64,000 nt of DNA, from NCBI GenBank assembly GCA_029210645.1, contig JARGFT010000003.1, positions 109,045 through 173,044 on the forward strand, written 5' to 3'. The DNA comes from Anaerosomatales bacterium (GTDB lineage Bacteria; Actinomycetota; Coriobacteriia; Anaerosomatales; SLCP01). The notes under the pieces are model-generated. The model made no database searches and was not told where the DNA came from. It saw only the letters and a program-made list of their open reading frames with translations. A program made the position numbers and the translations under genes. Below, one piece after another: positions 42,789-51,009 of this stretch; within the stretch, counting starts at the first letter, position 1; each line of letters opens with the position of its first letter.

Positions 42789-43853
42789 CTACTGCGACAC
42801 CATCTGTGCCTGCATGCGTCTGGCGACCACGACGATGAGCGGGAGCAGTGCCGCGCTGATGAGAAGCGCGACGAGGACCTCGAACCAGACCTCCGTTACC
42901 GCGCCTCCCATGACCGAGACCTGCCAGATGGGTTCGATGACCCAGTAGAGCGGGAAGAGCTTCGCGATCCACTGCGGCCAGTCGGGGAAGAGATAGAAGA
43001 TGGCCGGCGCGAACATGAGTATGCCGGTCCCCTTGATCAGCGCGAAGAGCATCGTCGAGTCCTTGGCGAGCACGCCGATGAGCAGCCCGAGCGTGGCCAC
43101 CAGGATCGCTCCGGTGACGAGCACCGTGAGCACGTCGAGCGGGCGGGGGCCGAGCGCTCCGTTGAGCGCGAGGGTCACGCCGCTCATGACGGTCGCGAGC
43201 ACCACGCCGAAGATCCACTTGCTCACCAGTACCTCGCTCACCTTCACCGGGGTGACGAGCAACGCATTGAGCGTCCCGTGTTCCTTCTCTTCCACGAGAC
43301 TCGAGCCTGGCAGGAAGATCCCGGCGAGCGCGAGCGCGTAGAAGACGATGATCGGCACGAGACGCAGGTTGATCGGCAGCCCGGCCTCGCCGAAGCTCAC
43401 CACCTCGACGTCGACCGGGGCGGCCGAGCCTTCGAGGTCGCGGATCGCGTCGAGTGCGGTCACGGTGAGGATGACGCGGTTCGAGGCGTAGCTCTCGCCA
43501 CCGATGTAGAACTGCAGCGGAGGCCGCCCGCCATCGCGCACCGCATCGTCGAAACCGGCGGGGAGCACGAGTCCGGCATCCAGGTCGTTCGCCTCGACCT
43601 GTGCTCTGAGCTCAGCGGCGTCGTCGAGCAGGGTGAGGTCGATGCCGTCGGCACCCTCCACAGCCGCGGTGATCGCGGAGTTGCCCGCATCTACGATGCC
43701 GAGCCGGGGCTGGGGCGTGAAGAGCGACCCGAACGCGAACTGGAAGAGTCCGGTGAGCGCGAAGGGCAGCAGGATCATGTAGAGGAAGATCGGCGAGCGC
43801 GGCCCCAGCGCGAAGTCCTTTCGGAGCATCTTCAGGATACGTGTGAGGCTCAT
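42789..43853 (-). CDS. ABC-2 exporter permease, second subunit
   Basis: 354 residues from ATG 43853. One helix near the N-terminus (~22-42), an extracytoplasmic domain (~45-175), then five helices with VEEKEHGTLNALLVTPV in the cytosolic loop. This is the ABC-2 pattern of YhgE/NatB-like exporters. It pairs with the permease immediately upstream, overlapping it by 4 nt. Substrate unknown. Confidence 0.9.
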   Translation of the reverse strand: MSLTRILKMLRKDFALGPRSPIFLYMILLPFALTGLFQFAFGSLFTPQPRLGIVDAGNSAITAAVEGADGIDLTLLDDAAELRAQVEANDLDAGLVLPAGFDDAVRDGGRPPLQFYIGGESYASNRVILTVTALDAIRDLEGSAAPVDVEVVSFGEAGLPINLRLVPIIVFYALALAGIFLPGSSLVEEKEHGTLNALLVTPVKVSEVLVSKWIFGVVLATVMSGVTLALNGALGPRPLDVLTVLVTGAILVATLGLLIGVLAKDSTMLFALIKGTGILMFAPAIFYLFPDWPQWIAKLFPLYWVIEPIWQVSVMGGAVTEVWFEVLVALLISAALLPLIVVVARRMQAQMVSQ

Positions 43854-45097
43854 AGCGATTCCACCTTCCGCTTCAGGATCACGAGGCCGGCGCCGAAGAG
43901 CACGACGAGCCACGCCGCTCCGAGTGCGAACGAGCGCCAGACGTCTGCCCACACGGCCTCGTAGATGGTGATGTTCACCAGGGCATCGAGCAGCGGGAAG
44001 GTCGGGAGGACGCGCACCCACGCCGCCGCCGAACCCGGGAAGAGCACCGAGAAGGCCGGGATGAGCAGCGGGACCGTGAAGAGCATCGCGTAGAACAGCT
44101 GGCCCATGAAGTCCTTGCCCGCAGCACCGACGATCATCGCCACACCGGTGAACATCATGGCGCCGAGCAGCATCGTGATCAGCAGCAACCACCAGTTCTG
44201 GGCCGTGAAGGCGCCGATGAGAGCAAGCACGATGAGTCCCTGGCTGAGCGCGAGCCCGGTGCCGAATATCGACTTCGCGGTGAGGAAGTCGATCACGCGC
44301 GCCGGCGTGACGAGTACCGCCGTCACGGTGCGCTGCAGCACCTCGACCGAGATGAGCGAGGCCATCGCGAACGTCTCGATGAGCAGCATCATGAACGCGA
44401 GCATCGGGATGAGCTTCTCGCGCATCGAGACCTGGTCGCCCGCACGGTCGGTACCGAGCACGATCGTCTCTTCGTCGGGCATCTCGACCGGCAGCTCCCT
44501 GCCCGCGAACTCGTAGGCCATCTCGCGCACGAAGCTCGTCATCGCTCCCTGGATCTCCTCGGGAACGGCCGCGTCCGAGTAGACGGTGACCGAGACACCC
44601 TCGGCCCCGGTGGCCACGTCGCCGATGAAGCTCGGCGGGAAGGCTATGCCGATGTCGACGGGTACGCGCTCGGCGTCGGCGGGCCGGGCCTCGCCGGCCT
44701 CGCGGTCGCGCAACACGAGTTCGCCCTCATCGGTGCGCCAGGCCTGCAGCGTGCCCTCGATGACCGCAGCCATCTGCTCGGCGCTCTCGAACTCGACGAC
44801 CGAGAACCCCTCCTCACCCTCCGCCAGGTCGGCCTCACGCAACTCGGCAAGCTGTTCGTCGGTGGCGCCGAGGGCCCGGAGTGTCTCGATTCCATCGTCG
44901 ACCAGCGTCTGAACCGGCGGTGTCACGCCGAGCGTTATCGACTCCTCCACGCTGTCGGGCACCACCCAGAAGATGCCCACGACGAAGACGAGGGTGAGCA
45001 GCGTGAGGAAGAGGTAGAGCTTGTCGCGGGAGTAGGCGATGAGCTCCTTCTTGAGGAGCGCGCCCAGGATCTCACCGCGCGATACCGTGCGGCTCAT
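43850..45097 (-). CDS. ABC-2 exporter permease, first subunit (NatB-like)
   Basis: 415 residues. An N-terminal helix after KKELIAYSRDKLYLF (~20-48) is followed by an external domain (~50-215) and about six C-terminal helices, with SVEVLQRTVTAVLVTPA in the loop. The domain layout matches NatB-type ABC-2 permeases. It overlaps the ATPase gene upstream and the second permease downstream by 4 nt each, so the exporter is expressed as a unit. Confidence 0.9.
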   Translation of the reverse strand: MSRTVSRGEILGALLKKELIAYSRDKLYLFLTLLTLVFVVGIFWVVPDSVEESITLGVTPPVQTLVDDGIETLRALGATDEQLAELREADLAEGEEGFSVVEFESAEQMAAVIEGTLQAWRTDEGELVLRDREAGEARPADAERVPVDIGIAFPPSFIGDVATGAEGVSVTVYSDAAVPEEIQGAMTSFVREMAYEFAGRELPVEMPDEETIVLGTDRAGDQVSMREKLIPMLAFMMLLIETFAMASLISVEVLQRTVTAVLVTPARVIDFLTAKSIFGTGLALSQGLIVLALIGAFTAQNWWLLLITMLLGAMMFTGVAMIVGAAGKDFMGQLFYAMLFTVPLLIPAFSVLFPGSAAAWVRVLPTFPLLDALVNITIYEAVWADVWRSFALGAAWLVVLFGAGLVILKRKVESL

Positions 45098-45957
45098 CCT
45101 TCCAGCCTCCTACCGGTCAGCTCGATGAAGATGGCCTCGAGCGTGGCCTCCTCGGTGTGGATGGTCATCAAGTCCGGCGAGGCGGCCAGGTGCGCGAGCC
45201 GCTCGGAGGATCCTCCCTCGTCGAGCGCGATGTGTTCCTCGCTCACGCCCTCGCCGTCGCGCAGCCGCACGCGTACCGAGCGCGTGCCGTACTTCAGCTT
45301 GAGATTCTCGGCGGTATCGAGCGCGACGATCTCGCCTTCGTTGATGAAGGCCACGCGGTCCGAGAGCTCGTCGGCCTCGAACATGTCGTGTGTGGTGAGC
45401 AGGACCGCCGCACCGCGGTCGGCCTCCTCTTTGATGGTCTTGCGGATGGCTGCCGAGGTCACGGGGTCGAGCCCGTCGGTGGGTTCGTCGAGGAAGAGCA
45501 CGCTCGGCTTGTTGATGAAGGCGCGCGAGATCATCATGCGCTGGCGCATGCCCTTAGAGAAGCTGTGGACGCGGTCCTTCGCTCGCTCGGCAAGCCCGAC
45601 CCGCCGCAGGATCTCCATCGAGTCGGCGTCCTTGATCCCGAAGAGGGAGGCGAAGAAGTCCAGGTTCTCGAGCGCGGTCATGTTCAGGTAGAGGTTCTTC
45701 TCCTCGAAGCAGACGCTGATCTGTGCCTGGATATCGGGGTTGTCGTGCCCGATCTCCATCCCGAGGATCTCGGCACGCCCGCTGTCGGGGGGCATCTGGC
45801 CGGTCAGCACCTTGATCGTCGTCGACTTGCCGGCTCCGTTCGGGCCGAGGAAGCCGAGGATCTCCCCGGGCTGCACCTCGAAGCTTACGTTCTTGACCGC
45901 CTCTATGTCGCCGTACGAGAAGCAGAGGTCCTCGACCTTGATCGCGGGTGTCGTCAT
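45094..45957 (-). CDS. ABC exporter ATP-binding protein
   Basis: 287 residues from ATG 45957. Walker A GPNGAGKST, signature FSKGMRQRMMISRAF (variant of LSGGQ), Walker B VLFLDEPTDGLD and H-loop TTHDMFEA. The last ~70 residues form the accessory domain typical of drug and NatA-like ATPases. The start lies in the stop of the regulator gene (ATGA). Confidence 0.95.
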   Translation of the reverse strand: MTTPAIKVEDLCFSYGDIEAVKNVSFEVQPGEILGFLGPNGAGKSTTIKVLTGQMPPDSGRAEILGMEIGHDNPDIQAQISVCFEEKNLYLNMTALENLDFFASLFGIKDADSMEILRRVGLAERAKDRVHSFSKGMRQRMMISRAFINKPSVLFLDEPTDGLDPVTSAAIRKTIKEEADRGAAVLLTTHDMFEADELSDRVAFINEGEIVALDTAENLKLKYGTRSVRVRLRDGEGVSEEHIALDEGGSSERLAHLAASPDLMTIHTEEATLEAIFIELTGRRLEG

Positions 45958-46424
45958 CGTCCCGTCCTTTCGTTGAAACGCTGCATCACGTTCTCGAACT
46001 CCTGTTCGAAGAAGGCGTACACGTCGCGCATCTCCTCGAGGCGCGCGCATGCTGCGGGGGAGTCGGTCGCCGACATCGCCTCCTCGGCCACGGAGCGCAC
46101 GTACGACGTGGCTGCGAACTTGCGGGCGAGTATGTCGCCCCAGCGCCCCTTGAGGATGCGGTAGTGGGCTTTGCGCGATCCGCGCACCCGGTACCGTTCC
46201 ACGAGGTCCGTCCCTACGAGGAACTGCATCGCGTTGCTGACCGAGGCCTTGCTGATGCCGAGCTCTTCGATGAGGTCGCTCGTAGAGAGGCCCTCGCCAT
46301 CGGCAAGCGTCAGGGCCGCGTACACCTTGGCCATCCCGTGGGGGAATCCGACCTGCTCGAGCACGGTTGCGAGCTTGTCGAGCATGGCGGCCCTGCGTCT
46401 TTCACGGTCATCTGCTGCTCCCAT
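45954..46424 (-). CDS. GbsR/MarR-family transcriptional regulator
   Basis: 156 residues from ATG 46424, with AGGAGG at good spacing. The winged helix-turn-helix (~25-95) shows KVYAALTLADGEGLSTSDLIEELGISKASVSNAMQFLV, close to GbsR-like proteins, followed by the wing YRVRGSRKAHYRI and a dimerising helical C-terminus. It heads the exporter operon and probably regulates it, given the inverted repeat in its own promoter. Confidence 0.92.
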   Translation of the reverse strand: MGAADDRERRRAAMLDKLATVLEQVGFPHGMAKVYAALTLADGEGLSTSDLIEELGISKASVSNAMQFLVGTDLVERYRVRGSRKAHYRILKGRWGDILARKFAATSYVRSVAEEAMSATDSPAACARLEEMRDVYAFFEQEFENVMQRFNERTGR

Positions 46425-46469
46425 GCGGCTCCTCCTGGTCGGGCACCGACGTGGTCCGGGGACGAGCAC

Positions 46470-46508
46470 ATTATTCCAAATGTTCAGATAGATGTAAAAG
46501 TTGTGAAC
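46470..46508 (-). promoter_or_regulatory. Promoter with overlapping operator-like inverted repeat
   Basis: On the minus strand: TTTACA (46498-46493), a 17-nt spacer, AATAAT (46475-46470). Each hexamer matches five of six consensus bases. GTTCA and TGAAC form an inverted repeat (46482-46486 and 46504-46508) spanning the -35 and the spacer. The stretch is clearly AT-richer than its surroundings. Transcription would start near 46463, giving a ~40-nt leader. Confidence 0.75.
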
Positions 46509-46534
46509 AGAAAGAGGTTCGAGGGGCGCGACCG

Positions 46535-47053
46535 CTAGCGCTCGACGACCGCCAGCGCGTCGTCGAGGTAGGCGCGGGCCTCTGCCCGGAGCGCCGTGCG
46601 AAGTCCGGCAACGGTGAGCGGACCGGCATCGGCGAGGTCGATCGCGGGGTGGAACGAGCGCCAGTACGCGGGGTCGCCATGCAGGGACGGGTCCCAGTCG
46701 CCCTCGAGCTCTGTCTGCCACGACTCCCTCAGTGCCGAGTAGCAGTCGAGCGCCCCGATGAGCGCGCGGTTGACGCGGCTATCTGCAGGGTTGCGTACGG
46801 CGAGCGAACGGCGAGCCACCAGACCGGCGTACAGCGCCTCGCTGTACTGTCGGAAGTCGGCACCGCGCTCGAGTGCCCCGTCGACCTCGGCGACCGCGAT
46901 CACGATCCGCCTGGTGTTCACGCTCGGCCGTGCGAGACCGAGTTCGACGCTGTAGGCGGTGACGGCCACAGCTGCTGCGAGCACGATCACGACGGCCCCG
47001 GCGTAGAAGCGTGCCGACACGTTCCTGTCGCCCCTGGCTCCGCCGCGTGACAT
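46535..47053 (-). CDS. Hypothetical single-helix membrane protein
   Basis: 172 residues from ATG 47053, with GGAGG eight nt upstream. One membrane helix (~15-36) then a mostly helical soluble domain with SVNTRRIVIAVAEVDGALERG and ADSRVNRALIGALDCYSAL. No family is recognised. It is divergent from another unknown membrane-anchored protein gene. Confidence 0.65.
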   Translation of the reverse strand: MSRGGARGDRNVSARFYAGAVVIVLAAAVAVTAYSVELGLARPSVNTRRIVIAVAEVDGALERGADFRQYSEALYAGLVARRSLAVRNPADSRVNRALIGALDCYSALRESWQTELEGDWDPSLHGDPAYWRSFHPAIDLADAGPLTVAGLRTALRAEARAYLDDALAVVER

Positions 47054-47127
47054 CGTCCCATCCTCCCGCATCGTTGCTGTTAGTATACGGGCCGAACGGG
47101 CATGGTATGGGGCGAATGGAGGCACAC

Positions 47128-47661
47128 ATGCCGCAGGAACCCGCCCCTGGGGCGTCCGGCCACCGTGACGCACCTCGGAGACGAGTGCGACGCATCGGGA
47201 GCCCCGTTGTCGCAGTGCTCGTCGCCGTGACGCTGGTCGTCGGCATCGGCGTGGGATACTCGATCGCGCTATCGCAGGTGCGGGAGTCCGCGGCCGAGGC
47301 GTTGCTCGCACGTGAGGACCTCGAGAGGCTCGCCCGGGCACACGCGGTCCTGCAGGAGCGCAATTGGATGCTCTACCTGCAAGTCGAGGAAGCACGCACA
47401 GCCGAGCCGGGTGACGAGTCCCAGGTGTCCGCGGGGGTGTTCACCGATGGGACCTACCGCGTTGGCCCCGATATCGAGCCGGGTACGTACCTGGGCGAGG
47501 TGAACGGGGAGTTCGGCTACTGGGCCAGACTGAGGAACACGACCGGGATCGTCTCGGGGATCATCGCCAACGACATCGTGCGCGGCCCCTTCGTGCTGAC
47601 CATCGTCCGAAGCGATACCGCCGTCGAGTTGCGCGGCGTCACCCTTACGCCCGAGGAGTAG
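47128..47661 (+). CDS. Hypothetical membrane-anchored protein with C-terminal beta domain
   Basis: 177 residues from ATG 47128, with GGAGG five nt upstream; ATG 47107 and 47116 are alternatives. One helix (~25-48) is followed by a short coiled-coil-like region (~50-90, LAREDLERLARAHAVLQERN) and a beta-rich domain (~105-177) with DGTYRVGPDIEPGTYLGEV. That segment resembles small domains found in actinobacterial exported proteins. No function can be given. Confidence 0.7.
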   Translation: MPQEPAPGASGHRDAPRRRVRRIGSPVVAVLVAVTLVVGIGVGYSIALSQVRESAAEALLAREDLERLARAHAVLQERNWMLYLQVEEARTAEPGDESQVSAGVFTDGTYRVGPDIEPGTYLGEVNGEFGYWARLRNTTGIVSGIIANDIVRGPFVLTIVRSDTAVELRGVTLTPEE

Positions 47662-47683
47662 CCGGACTCGTACCGGCCGTGCT

Positions 47684-47713
47684 TTGCCGAGTGCTGCTGC
47701 AGGGTGCTATCAT
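47684..47713 (+). promoter_or_regulatory. Candidate promoter of tRNA-Leu
   Basis: TTGCCG (47684-47689), an 18-nt spacer and TATCAT (47708-47713). Transcription would begin near 47720, nine nt before the tRNA. Confidence 0.5.
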
Positions 47714-47728
47714 CTCTACTCGCGCTAC

Positions 47729-47814
47729 GCGGGTGTGGCGGAATGGCAGACGCGCATGGTTCAGGTCCATGTGGGCTTAGGCCCGTGAAGGTTCAACTCC
47801 TTTCACCCGCACCA
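47729..47814 (+). tRNA. tRNA-Leu (anticodon CAG)
   Basis: An 86-nt class II tRNA: acceptor GCGGGTG with CACCCGC, anticodon stem CATGG/CCATG around loop TTCAGGT (anticodon CAG), a long variable arm (GTGGGCTTAGGCCC region), T-loop TTCAACT, discriminator A and encoded CCA. Confidence 0.97.
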
Positions 47815-47826
47815 GTGCTACCAAGA

Positions 47827-47852
47827 CGAGGCCCCGGGCGACCGGGGCCTCG
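47827..47852 (+). terminator. Rho-independent-like terminator after tRNA-Leu
   Basis: An 11-bp GC-rich stem (47827-47837 with 47842-47852) and loop GCGA, 13 nt after the tRNA, followed by TTGCGTTG. Confidence 0.75.
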
Positions 47853-47944
47853 TTGCGTTGTGGCCCGGCCGTGGGGCTGTGCGGGGGATGAGCGCACTCC
47901 GAGGGGTACAGTAGTCCCATAGTGTGCCGTTCAAAGGAAGACGC

Positions 47945-48157
47945 ATGGATCCGTTCTCATCGGTCAAAGGCAAGTGCACGTGGTGGCGGGAGGTCATGAT
48001 CGACGAGGACCTGCACAACGCCACGATCAAGCAGGAGGACAAGCGCGTACGCTGTACCTGTTTCGTCGAGGGCTACTACTGGCTCTACCCTTACAGCGAG
48101 GTGCCGGAAGACTGCCCGCAGATCCGGCACTGCCGCTACTACATCAAATCAGGCTGA
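47945..48157 (+). CDS. Small Cys- and aromatic-rich conserved-type protein
   Basis: 70 residues from ATG 47945, with AAAGGAAG four nt upstream. Five Cys (GKCTWW, RCTCFVEG, EDCPQIRHCRYY) and a cluster of Tyr/Trp (GYYWLYPYSEVP) suggest a small metal-binding or Fe-S-type fold. No family is recognised. The good ribosome site and biased codon use support a real gene. Confidence 0.7.
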   Translation: MDPFSSVKGKCTWWREVMIDEDLHNATIKQEDKRVRCTCFVEGYYWLYPYSEVPEDCPQIRHCRYYIKSG

Positions 48158-48289
48158 GCTGGGGTTTTTCGGCAGTTTGATTCCCAAGGTAACAACTGGG
48201 TGACTGGCTCTTGCGCGCATCATCCCGAGGCTCGATACTGCTCGCTCGTACCTGATACATCACACACGAGCGAGACGGAGCAAGAACGA

Positions 48290-48604
48290 ATGCACCTTGT
48301 ACGCGCGCGACTCTCACATTTCCTTCGACCCAGGACGCAGGCCGAGGTTCTGACCCTGCTCGAAAGGGTCGTCTTTGTCATCGGGATGATCAATCCGATT
48401 ACGGCTGTGCCGCAGCTGTATCAGATCTGGGGACTGCACGCCGTAGCGGGCCTAAGCCTGTTCACCGTCAGCGCTGCCCTGCTGATGTCGCTCCTGTGGA
48501 CCGCATACGGCGCGATGACTCGCCAGACGGCACTCTGGGCTTCGAGCTCGCTTTGGGTGGGGATGAACGGCGCCACGGTCGCCGGTGTGATGGCCTTCTC
48601 CTAG
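48290..48604 (+). CDS. SemiSWEET/PQ-loop small transporter
   Basis: 104 residues from ATG 48290, with GGAG nine nt upstream. Three helices with the PQ motif in INPITAVPQLYQIW and the following AGLSLFTVSAALLMSLLWTAYG match bacterial SemiSWEETs, which dimerise to pass sugars. The N-terminal ~20 residues (LSHFLRPRTQAEVL) are cytosolic. The substrate is unproven. Confidence 0.82.
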   Translation: MHLVRARLSHFLRPRTQAEVLTLLERVVFVIGMINPITAVPQLYQIWGLHAVAGLSLFTVSAALLMSLLWTAYGAMTRQTALWASSSLWVGMNGATVAGVMAFS

Positions 48605-48736
48605 CGCCCCGGGTGTCTGTCGGGCGTCGGTTTGCGCACGCCGTGTATCATCTTGTGGGGTGGCTCGTGTATTCGGGTCCGCCCGGATAGATGACGTGCG
48701 GCCGTTGCTGCGCCGCAGACACCTCCAAGGAGGCCC

Positions 48737-49963
48737 ATGGAGTTCACCGTACTCGGCCTGTCCGAGGAAGTACGTGCCGGTGTGACCGCGCTTGGCTACA
48801 CCAAGCCCACACCCGTACAGGAACAGGCGATACCCGTTGCCCTGAGGGGTGACGACATCCTCGCCTGTGCGCAAACTGGCACCGGTAAGACGGCTGCCTT
48901 TCTTCTGCCCACCGTGCAGCGCATACCCGTCGAAGGCCGCATCCGCGCACTCGTGGTGACGCCGACTCGCGAACTCGCGACTCAGATCGAGGAGGAGGCC
49001 CTCGTCATCGCGGGGCAGACGGGGCACGCAGTCCTTGCGGTCTACGGGGGCATGCCCTATCCGCCACAACTCAAGCGTCTTCGCGCTGGCGTCGACCTGC
49101 TCGTCGCGACGCCTGGCCGCCTGCTCGATTTGCAGAGCAAGGGTGACATCGATCTCAGTGAGGTCGAGATCCTCGTGCTCGACGAGGCGGACCGAATGCT
49201 CGACATGGGGTTCTGGCCCGACGTGAGCCGCATTCTGCGTCTCCTGCCTCCCGAACGGCAGAACATGCTCTTCTCGGCAACGCTCTCTGACGACGTGCTG
49301 AGGGTGATCGGCAAGGCGGTCCACGATCCGGTTCGCGTGGACGTTTCTCCGGCTTCGGTGCCGGTCGACGCGGTAGAGCAGTACGTCTACCCGGTGAACG
49401 CAGGGCAGAAGACCGAGCTGCTCGTGGCCCTTCTCGAAGAGATCGACGAGTACCGTGCGATCGTCTTCACCCGCACCAAGCAGCGCGCCGACCGTCTTGA
49501 CGCGGCTCTCCGTGTGAGCGGCGTGCAATCCGACACCGTTCACTCCGACCGCTCGCAAAGCCAGCGCGAACGCACGCTCGCCGACTTCAAGTCCGGCAAG
49601 CACGCGCTGCTCGTCGCGACCGACGTGATGGCACGCGGGATCGACGTCGAGGGAGTCACGCACGTCATCAACTACGACATCCCGGACCGGCCGGAAGACT
49701 ACGTGCACCGGATCGGCCGCACCGCGCGTGCCGGTGAGACCGGTGTCGCGATCAGCCTGCTCGGGCATGACGAACTCGAGTCGCTGCGTCACATCGAGCG
49801 CGTGGTGGGCAAGACGATGGAGAGCCGCGACGTCGAGGGCTTCGACTACATGGACCGTGTCGTCCCTCGAGCGGACCGTGGCACGACCGCGTCAACGCGC
49901 ACGCTCTTCAGCGGCGGAGTCCACCGTCGCGGGGGGCGCTCGGGTCGCGGGCGCCGCTTCTAG
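48737..49963 (+). CDS. DEAD-box ATP-dependent RNA helicase
   Basis: 408 residues from ATG 48737, with AAGGAGG upstream. All core motifs are present: Q-motif (KPTPVQEQAIP), AQTGTGKTAAF, PTRELATQ, TPGR, VLDEADRMLDMGF, SATLS, ARGIDVEGVTHVINYD and HRIGRTARAG. The C-terminus is short and basic with RGGRSGRGRRF, like RhlE-type enzymes. It probably remodels RNA in ribosome assembly, decay or cold response. Confidence 0.96.
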   Translation: MEFTVLGLSEEVRAGVTALGYTKPTPVQEQAIPVALRGDDILACAQTGTGKTAAFLLPTVQRIPVEGRIRALVVTPTRELATQIEEEALVIAGQTGHAVLAVYGGMPYPPQLKRLRAGVDLLVATPGRLLDLQSKGDIDLSEVEILVLDEADRMLDMGFWPDVSRILRLLPPERQNMLFSATLSDDVLRVIGKAVHDPVRVDVSPASVPVDAVEQYVYPVNAGQKTELLVALLEEIDEYRAIVFTRTKQRADRLDAALRVSGVQSDTVHSDRSQSQRERTLADFKSGKHALLVATDVMARGIDVEGVTHVINYDIPDRPEDYVHRIGRTARAGETGVAISLLGHDELESLRHIERVVGKTMESRDVEGFDYMDRVVPRADRGTTASTRTLFSGGVHRRGGRSGRGRRF

Positions 49964-50018
49964 ACAGCCGCGTGCGAATCGGATGTGCGGCGTGATGGCG
50001 GGCGGAGCGGCTGGTCCC

Positions 50019-50834
50019 ATGAACTCCGAGGCGGTCACCGCCTTCCGCGAGCGGGTCTACGCGCACTACCGTGAGTACGGTCGTCACGATCTACCGTGGC
50101 GGCAGACGCGCGACCCGTACGCGGTGCTCGTGAGCGAGGTGATGCTGCAGCAGACCCAGGTCGGGCGCGTGGTTCCGTATTACGAGGCATGGTTGGAGAG
50201 CTTCCCCGCTCCTGACGTGCTGGCAGCAGCACCGCTGGAAGCGGTGCTGCGCGCGTGGCAGGGGCTCGGGTACAACCGCCGCGCGATCGCACTCGTTCGT
50301 GCAGCCGGGGTAGTCGTCGAACTTCACGGTGGTGAGGTGCCTCGCGATCGTGACCAGCTGCTCGCGCTTCCGGGCGTGGGTCCGGCGACCGCCGCCGGAG
50401 TCCGGGCGTTCGCCTTCGGCGAGCCCGACCTCTATCTGGAGACCAACGTGCGTGCCGTCCTGCTCCACGAGTTTTTCGCGGACGCCGAGGGGGTTCCCGA
50501 TAGCGAGCTGACGCCGCTGCTCGAGGTGATGCTCGACCGCGACAACCCGCGCACGTGGTACTGGGCACTCCTCGACTACGGCGCGCATCTCAAGCGCAGC
50601 GTGCCCAACCCCTCACGGCGCAGCCGACATCACACACGCCAGACCCCGTTCGAGGGTTCGCACCGCCAGCTGCGTGCGTGGTTGCTCAGGGTTGTGATGG
50701 ACCTCCCCGGAAGTACCGCCGACGAGCTGGCCAACGCCCTGGGCGAGGACGCGGCACGCGTCGAAGGCGCACTCGACGAGCTTGCTGCGGATGGCTTCCT
50801 CGCACAGGAGGACGGACAGTACCGGGTTCGGTAG
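50019..50834 (+). CDS. MutY/Nth-family HhH-GPD DNA glycosylase lacking the Fe-S cluster
   Basis: 271 residues from ATG 50019; ATG 49995 is possible. MutY-like N-terminus: LPWRQTRDPYAVLVSEVMLQQTQV with the catalytic Glu, and the helix-hairpin-helix LPGVGPATAAGVRAFAF. Where MutY and Nth have a catalytic Asp, this protein reads LETNVRAVL (Glu at ~141). There is not one Cys in the protein, so the [4Fe-4S] site of MutY is absent, replaced by SVPNPSRRSRHHTRQTPFEGS. A winged-helix-like tail (~215-271) replaces the Nudix-like 8-oxoG domain. It likely removes a mispaired or damaged base; specificity is uncertain. Confidence 0.88.
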   Translation: MNSEAVTAFRERVYAHYREYGRHDLPWRQTRDPYAVLVSEVMLQQTQVGRVVPYYEAWLESFPAPDVLAAAPLEAVLRAWQGLGYNRRAIALVRAAGVVVELHGGEVPRDRDQLLALPGVGPATAAGVRAFAFGEPDLYLETNVRAVLLHEFFADAEGVPDSELTPLLEVMLDRDNPRTWYWALLDYGAHLKRSVPNPSRRSRHHTRQTPFEGSHRQLRAWLLRVVMDLPGSTADELANALGEDAARVEGALDELAADGFLAQEDGQYRVR

Positions 50835-50980
50835 CCGAGGCGCCGTCGCCTCTCAACCTGCCGGCGCTTCCTGCCGAAGATATCGGGAGAGACCCGAGCG
50901 AACACGCCTCGGCAGACGGGTCTCAGCGTCGAATCTCGGTGACTTGCGGGCGCTGGAAACAAGCAGCAAGCACCGCGTGA

Positions 50981-51005
50981 AAGGCCCGCCCGGGAGGCGG
51001 GCCTT
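50981..51005. terminator. Bidirectional hairpin terminator
   Basis: A perfect 10-bp stem (50981-50990 with 50996-51005) and loop CGGGA, between the convergent glycosylase and larC genes. Confidence 0.7.
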
Positions 51006-51009
51006 CGCG

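Noticed and set aside
40924-42948. A 674-residue plus-strand open frame antisense to the polytopic kinase
   Set aside because: Low-complexity shadow composition with no recognisable motifs; the kinase on the other strand is clear.
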